Part shown: piece by piece, positions 59,958 through 64,000 of the stretch
How positions within the stretch are numbered: the stretch's first letter is position 1
Layout: every line of letters starts with the position of its first letter
Source of the DNA: CAIMWS01 sp964409245
GTDB lineage: Bacteria; Verrucomicrobiota; Verrucomicrobiia; Limisphaerales; UBA1319
NCBI GenBank assembly: GCA_964409245.1
Contig: CAYPCQ010000019.1
Span: 1-64,000 of the forward strand
Reading direction: 5' to 3'
Length of the DNA: 64,000 nt
Made by a program: the position numbers and the translations under genes
The notes under the pieces: generated by a model
What the model saw: the letters and a program-made list of their open reading frames with translations, nothing else
Told to the model about the DNA's origin: nothing
The model's database searches: none

Positions 59958-60915
59958 ATCGAAAAAAAACCGGCGTTTCCAGCGGGAGGAAATCCTCGAT
60001 GTCCGCGTGGAGACCAAACCCGCCCGCCGGAAGCGCTGGCGGATGATCCTCGGGCCGCTGGGCGCGGCGGTGCTCACCGTCGCCCTCGGCTACGGCCTCT
60101 GGGTGGGGGGCGGCGAGGCCTACCAGAAGTTCATTCTCCGCAACGATGCCCTGGCCATCCGCAACCTGGAAATCCAGACCGATGGCATCCTCACCGCCGG
60201 CCAGATCCGCCAGTGGGCGGGCGTCAAAGAGGGCGATTGCTCGCTGGAGCTGGACCTGGGGCGGATCAAGCGCAACCTGGAGCTGGCCCCGGTGGTCCGG
60301 GAAGTTTCCGTGGAACGGATCCTGCCGGCCACGCTGCAATTGCGGGTGCGGGAGCGGCGGCCCGTGGCGCGGGCGCACGTGCTCGCCCCGCTGCCGGATG
60401 AGGGGGGCTTCACGCTTTCCGTCTATCTGCTGGATGCCGAGGGCTACGTGATGCTGCCGCAGGATTTCCGGCCCGGCTCGGTGGTGGCGCCGCCGGACCT
60501 GGAATCCATGGTGATCATCACCGGGCTGAAGAACCCGGACCTGCGGCCGGGCCACCCGGTGGCCTCCAAACAGGTGTTCGCCGTCCTGCGGCTGATGGAA
60601 GCCTTCGAAGGCTCCGCCATGTACCCGCTGGTGGATCTGGAGCGTGTGGATATCTCCACGCCGGAGGTTCTCCGGGCTTTCACCGGCCAGGGCGCGCAGA
60701 TCACTCTGGGCCTCGACCGGTTCGATCCCCAGCTGCTCCGCTGGCAGGCCATCCACCAGTTCGGCCTGACGGTCGGCAAATCCATCGCCAGCGTGGACCT
60801 TTCCATCACCAACAATCTGCCGGTCTTGTGGTCCGAGGCGGGGCTGGTTCCGCCCGTGAAGAGCAAGACCCCGAAAAACCCTTATCCCGGGAGGAATAAT
60901 GTTCAGCGCGGATAA
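59944..60915 (+). CDS. ftsQ: FtsQ/DivIB-like divisome protein
   Basis: 323 residues. A basic cytoplasmic start, one membrane helix (about 37-54) and a POTRA-like domain (Ile-Arg-Asn-Leu-Glu-Ile-Gln-Thr-Asp-Gly, about 73-82, through Leu-Arg-Val-Arg-Glu-Arg-Arg-Pro-Val-Ala) followed by the beta domain. The general pattern and the place between ddl and ftsA identify it; sequence conservation is low as usual. It recruits FtsL/B and FtsWI. Confidence 0.85.
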   Translation: MGWFKSKKNRRFQREEILDVRVETKPARRKRWRMILGPLGAAVLTVALGYGLWVGGGEAYQKFILRNDALAIRNLEIQTDGILTAGQIRQWAGVKEGDCSLELDLGRIKRNLELAPVVREVSVERILPATLQLRVRERRPVARAHVLAPLPDEGGFTLSVYLLDAEGYVMLPQDFRPGSVVAPPDLESMVIITGLKNPDLRPGHPVASKQVFAVLRLMEAFEGSAMYPLVDLERVDISTPEVLRAFTGQGAQITLGLDRFDPQLLRWQAIHQFGLTVGKSIASVDLSITNNLPVLWSEAGLVPPVKSKTPKNPYPGRNNVQRG

Positions 60916-62122
60916 TATCGTGGTGGGCCTGGAGGCTGGCACCGCCAAGATCTGTGTGATCGTGGGCGAAGTCCTGGACAACGATAACGTCAACATCATC
61001 GGCATCGGCCAGGCCCGGTCGCGGGCCGTCCGCAAGGGGGAGGTGGTGGACGCTGCCACCCTGGGCGAGGATCTGCGCAACGCCATCGTGGAGGCCGAGC
61101 AGATGGCGGATGTGGAGGTGCGCAGCGTGTTCCTGGGCGTCACCGGCAACCATATCCAGTGCATCAACAACCGCGGCCTGCACACCGTCCTCTCCCCGGA
61201 CCGCGTGGTGACCCGGGAGGATGTGCAGGATGTGGTCAAAAACGCCAAGGCGATCAACCTGCCCCCCGGCGGCCATGTGGTCCACGCCGTCCGCCAGCAT
61301 TACACCGTCGATAACCAGCGCGACATCGAAAATCCGGAGGGCATGGCCGGCGGCCGCCTGGAGGTGGACATGCATGTGATCCACGGCCAGATCACCCGCC
61401 TGGAGAATCCCATCCGCGCCGTGCGCGGCCTGCAGCTGATAGTGGATGCCCTGGTGTTCAACGGCCTGGCTTCCACCCTTGCCCTGCTGAGCCACGAGCA
61501 GAAGCAGCTCGGCGCCCTGGTGATTGATCTCGGCGCGGGCGCCACCGAGTATGTGGTGTGCGCCAACGGCATCGTCAAGCACTCCGGCGTGCTGGCCGTG
61601 GGCGGCGACCACGTCACCAACGACCTCGCCGTGGGGCTCAAGCTGCCCCTGCACCTGGCTGAGGAGCTGAAGAAACGCAAGGGCCGCGCCATGATGGACG
61701 AAGCCATGGCGGGCCAGAACATCTCCCTGACCAGCGAGCTGGGCCTGCCCGAGAAGCTGGTCAACCTGGAGCATTTGGGCCTGATCATGACCGCCCGGCT
61801 GGAGGAGATCTTCGAGCTGATCCTGGAGGACGTGGCCCAGGCCGGCGTGCTGGAGGATATCACCGCGGGCGTGTTCCTCTGCGGCGGCGGCGTGCGCATC
61901 CCGGACATCGTGCCGCTGGCCAGGCATTTTTTCCAGCTGCCGGTTTGTGTCGGGCGCGTGAACGGGGTGAGCGGCATCCCCTCGAGCCTGGACCAGCCGG
62001 AGTTCGCCACCGCCATCGGCCTGGCGCGGTATGGCGCGCTTCAGTGGAAGCAGCAGCGGTGCCAGAAATCCTTTGGGCAGGGCCTCCGCAGCCGGCTCAG
62101 CCAGATCTTCAAACGCGCTTGA
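60899..62122 (+). CDS. ftsA: Divisome membrane anchor FtsA
   Basis: 407 residues from ATG 60899, preceded by GGGAGGAA inside ftsQ. An actin-fold ATPase: Val-Val-Gly-Leu-Glu-Ala-Gly-Thr-Ala-Lys (phosphate 1, about 8-17), Val-Ile-Asp-Leu-Gly-Ala-Gly-Ala-Thr (phosphate 2, about 208-216) and Leu-Cys-Gly-Gly-Gly-Val-Arg (adenosine, about 326-332). The C-terminal helix Gly-Leu-Arg-Ser-Arg-Leu-Ser-Gln-Ile-Phe-Lys-Arg is amphipathic and should anchor it to the membrane. It tethers FtsZ. Confidence 0.93.
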   Translation: MFSADNIVVGLEAGTAKICVIVGEVLDNDNVNIIGIGQARSRAVRKGEVVDAATLGEDLRNAIVEAEQMADVEVRSVFLGVTGNHIQCINNRGLHTVLSPDRVVTREDVQDVVKNAKAINLPPGGHVVHAVRQHYTVDNQRDIENPEGMAGGRLEVDMHVIHGQITRLENPIRAVRGLQLIVDALVFNGLASTLALLSHEQKQLGALVIDLGAGATEYVVCANGIVKHSGVLAVGGDHVTNDLAVGLKLPLHLAEELKKRKGRAMMDEAMAGQNISLTSELGLPEKLVNLEHLGLIMTARLEEIFELILEDVAQAGVLEDITAGVFLCGGGVRIPDIVPLARHFFQLPVCVGRVNGVSGIPSSLDQPEFATAIGLARYGALQWKQQRCQKSFGQGLRSRLSQIFKRA

Positions 62123-62124
62123 TT

Positions 62125-63432
62125 ATGCATGACCTGAATTCCCTTGTTCCCGCCGGCCACCGGCCGTTCAAAGTCCAGTGCTTCGGCCTGGGCGACGCCG
62201 GCTGCCGCGTGGTGGAGCACTTGTCCGCCCTGGATCTCCAGGGCATCTCCTTCATCGCCGCCAACACGGACGCCCGCTCCCTCGCGCAGTGCTCCGCCAG
62301 CCAGAAATTCCAGCTCGGCGCCCAGCTCACCCGCGGGCTCAGCACGGGCGGCGATTTCAACCTGGCCATGAGCGCCGCCGAGAAGGACGCCTCCGGCCTC
62401 AGCCGCCTCTGCGAGGGGGCGGACCTGGTGTTCATCATCGCCGGCCTGGGCGGCGGCACCGGCGCCGGGGCCGGCCCGGTGCTGGCCCGCGTGGCCCGCG
62501 AGGCGGGCGCCCTGGCGCTGGCCTTCGCCATCCTGCCGTTCGATTGCGAGGGGCAGAGCCGGGTGAGCCAGGCCCGGCATCACCTGCGCCTGCTCCAGCG
62601 CGCGGCCGACGGCGTCATCTGCCTCTCCAACCAGAAGCTCGCCTCCCTGGTCAGCCCCCACGCCAGCCTCGTCGAGACCTTCCAGGCCAGCCATGAGCTG
62701 CTCGCCCAGGGCCTGCGCGGCATCTGGCGCCTGCTCACGCGCCCGGGCCTCATCCAGCTGGATTTCGCCCACCTGGCCTCCACCCTCCGCGGCAAGCACT
62801 CCGCCAGCGCCTTCGCCGTCGCCGAAGCCCGCGGGCCCGACCGCGTGGCCGACGCCATCGACAAGCTCCTGCAGAATCCGTTCCTCGACCAGGGCCAGCT
62901 CCTGGCCGATTCCGAGACCGTCCTGCTGAGCCTTTCCGCCGGGGAAAGCCTGACCATTATGGAGATCAACCGGCTCGTCGAGGCCATCAACCACCACACC
63001 GGCCACGCCTGCCTCACCCTGGGCACCTGCATCGATGAATCCCTGGGCGACCGCCTGGAGGTGACGCTCATCACCACCGCCCGCGGCCAGTCCCTTGGCC
63101 CCGCCGCCGAGCCGGACCCCGGGGCCGCGCTGCCCGGAACCGATTTCGACCTCGAGACCCAGCTCGCCACCTCGGAGCAGGCCCCCGCGCGGCCCTCCAC
63201 CCGCTGCCTCCCGCCGCCCCCGGAGCTGACCTCCGACCAGAAACACGCGCTCCTCGGCCGCCCGGGCAGCGTCATCTCCCGGATCAACAAGGCCCTGCCC
63301 CGGCAGCTCCAGATCCAGCTGCCCCTGGATATCATCAGCAAGGGCCGGTTCGAGAAAAGCGAGCCTATCATCCGCCGCGGCGAGGATCTCGACCTCCCCA
63401 CCTTCAAGCGCCGCGGCCTGGTGCTGAACTGA
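62125..63432 (+). CDS. ftsZ: Divergent FtsZ
   Basis: 435 residues from ATG 62125, 2 bp after ftsA. The tubulin signature is Gly-Gly-Gly-Thr-Gly-Ala-Gly-Ala-Gly-Pro (about 111-120; usual form GGGTGTGAAP). The N-terminal Gly-Leu-Gly-Asp-Ala-Gly-Cys replaces the usual GxGGxGxN. In the T7 loop it has Gly-Leu-Ile-Gln-Leu-Asp-Phe-Ala-His-Leu, so the catalytic Asp of NxDFAD is His and the Asn is Gln. The C-terminal tail Leu-Asp-Leu-Pro-Thr-Phe-Lys-Arg-Arg resembles the FtsA-binding peptide. It should build the division ring, with altered GTP hydrolysis as inference. A disordered linker of about 90 residues precedes the tail. Confidence 0.9.
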   Translation: MHDLNSLVPAGHRPFKVQCFGLGDAGCRVVEHLSALDLQGISFIAANTDARSLAQCSASQKFQLGAQLTRGLSTGGDFNLAMSAAEKDASGLSRLCEGADLVFIIAGLGGGTGAGAGPVLARVAREAGALALAFAILPFDCEGQSRVSQARHHLRLLQRAADGVICLSNQKLASLVSPHASLVETFQASHELLAQGLRGIWRLLTRPGLIQLDFAHLASTLRGKHSASAFAVAEARGPDRVADAIDKLLQNPFLDQGQLLADSETVLLSLSAGESLTIMEINRLVEAINHHTGHACLTLGTCIDESLGDRLEVTLITTARGQSLGPAAEPDPGAALPGTDFDLETQLATSEQAPARPSTRCLPPPPELTSDQKHALLGRPGSVISRINKALPRQLQIQLPLDIISKGRFEKSEPIIRRGEDLDLPTFKRRGLVLN

Positions 63433-63435
63433 CCC

Positions 63436-64000
63436 ATGAGCCTGCCGCCCCCGGCCGATCCCCCCGCCTCCGGGTTCCGCCTGGTGCAGCTGGCGGGGGG
63501 GGCCTTCAGCCTCCGGTCCCTGGCCCACCAGGAGACCTTCCATCCCGTCCTCGGCCCGGCCCGCGAGGCCGAGGCCCTCTACCTCAACCAGCTAGCCCTG
63601 CGCAGCCGCCTCCTCCAGGAGCCGGCCGGGTTCGCCATCTGGGATGTGGGCCTGGGGGCCGCCGGCAACGCCCTCGCCATCCTCCACGCCACCCGGGAGC
63701 TCGAGATCCCGCTCCACCTCGCCAGCTTCGACTGCACGCTCGAGCCGCTCGAGTTCGCCCTGGAGCATGCCGGCCGCCTCGGCTATTTCGGCGATTACGC
63801 CCCCCACCTGCGCCGGCTCATCGCCGAGGGCGGGATCGAATTCCGCAACGGTCGCCAGCCGGTCCGCTGGGAGCTGCACCGCGGCGATTTCCCCGCCCTC
63901 CTGGCCCCCGCCCCGGATGGCTCCCTCACCCCGGCCAGCCCCTCCCCCCGCGCCATCCTGTGGGACGCCTACTCCCCCGCCACCAACCCCGCCATGTGGA
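63436..64000 (+). CDS. MnmD-like tRNA methyltransferase (DUF752/MnmC N-domain), 3' end outside window
   Basis: The first 188 codons from ATG 63436, 3 bp after the ftsZ stop, run off the window. Family segments are Thr-Phe-His-Pro-Val-Leu-Gly-Pro-Ala-Arg-Glu-Ala (about 35-46), Asp-Val-Gly-Leu-Gly-Ala-Ala-Gly-Asn-Ala (SAM loop, about 74-83) and Leu-Trp-Asp-Ala-Tyr-Ser-Pro-Ala-Thr-Asn-Pro (near 175-185). MnmD methylates 5-aminomethyl-uridine at tRNA position 34. Fusion to an FAD domain (MnmC) cannot be excluded because the end is missing. Close spacing shows it belongs to the dcw transcript. Confidence 0.82.
   Translation, partial: MSLPPPADPPASGFRLVQLAGGAFSLRSLAHQETFHPVLGPAREAEALYLNQLALRSRLLQEPAGFAIWDVGLGAAGNALAILHATRELEIPLHLASFDCTLEPLEFALEHAGRLGYFGDYAPHLRRLIAEGGIEFRNGRQPVRWELHRGDFPALLAPAPDGSLTPASPSPRAILWDAYSPATNPAMW

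Noticed and set aside
62041..63543. A 500-codon minus-strand frame opposite ftsZ
   Set aside because: Low-complexity Gly/Ala/Glu composition without motifs; ftsZ on the + strand explains the region.
1..64000. CRISPR arrays, tRNA or rRNA genes, complete insertion sequences with transposase
   Set aside because: No regularly spaced short repeat array, no cloverleaf or rRNA-like sequence and no DDE transposase frame were recognised in this window.

Overview
The window looks like a chromosomal segment of a GC-rich member of the Verrucomicrobia (PVC group). The grounds are gene content only: a division and cell-wall (dcw) cluster with a fused MurC-MurB and a divergent FtsZ, a prepilin of the PVC type in front of a secreted hydrolase, an isochorismatase-ThuA fusion, and several secreted carbohydrate-active or PQQ-propeller proteins. 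The genus cannot be named from the sequence alone.

Region 1 (1-18.0 kb) is an accessory defence and nuclease island. In order it holds an Rpn/PD-(D/E)XK nuclease (cut by the window edge), a decayed AAA ATPase plus DUF4276 pair, an intact McrB-like/DUF2357 (McrC-like) pair, an orphan Vsr nuclease, a Fic remnant, a GxxExxY protein, a DUF4143 ATPase, a UPF0175/PIN toxin-antitoxin pair whose toxin is frameshifted, and two successive Septu-like ATPase + HNH modules whose HNH genes are both frameshifted. The modules are separated by dispersed repeats of three kinds (R1, R2 and R3). R2 derives from the promoter and first codons of the pcm gene at 18.0 kb.

Region 2 (18.0-43.0 kb) is mostly metabolic, envelope and secreted proteins. 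It has pcm, an AsmA-like protein, prepilin + isochorismatase/ThuA, a TetR + ABC1 kinase operon with two palindromic operators, a DUF350-lipoprotein-glutathionylspermidine synthase-like operon with homologous hairpin spacers, an isochorismatase, a large secreted glycosidase-like protein with an F5/8 type C domain, an ExuT-like MFS transporter, a PQQ propeller protein coupled to a CE4-GH3 fusion, a matrixin-like metalloprotease, a phosphodiesterase, an Fbp-like binding protein with a DUF1080-like lipoprotein, and an EF-hand protein.

Region 3 (43.0-64.0 kb) is one continuous dcw operon on the + strand: mraZ, an unknown gene, rsmH, ftsL, ftsI, murE, murF, mraY, murD, a LysM protein, ftsW, murG, murC-murB, ddl, ftsQ, ftsA, ftsZ, then an MnmD-like methyltransferase cut by the window edge. 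Most genes overlap or nearly touch. Upstream lie three DnaA-box-like direct repeats spaced 11 bp, then a promoter overlapped by TGGGN repeats spaced 10 bp, the expected MraZ operator. The MurE motif DNPR suggests meso-diaminopimelate peptidoglycan. No frameshift was seen in regions 2 and 3, which makes the cluster of frameshifts in region 1 more likely biological than sequencing error.
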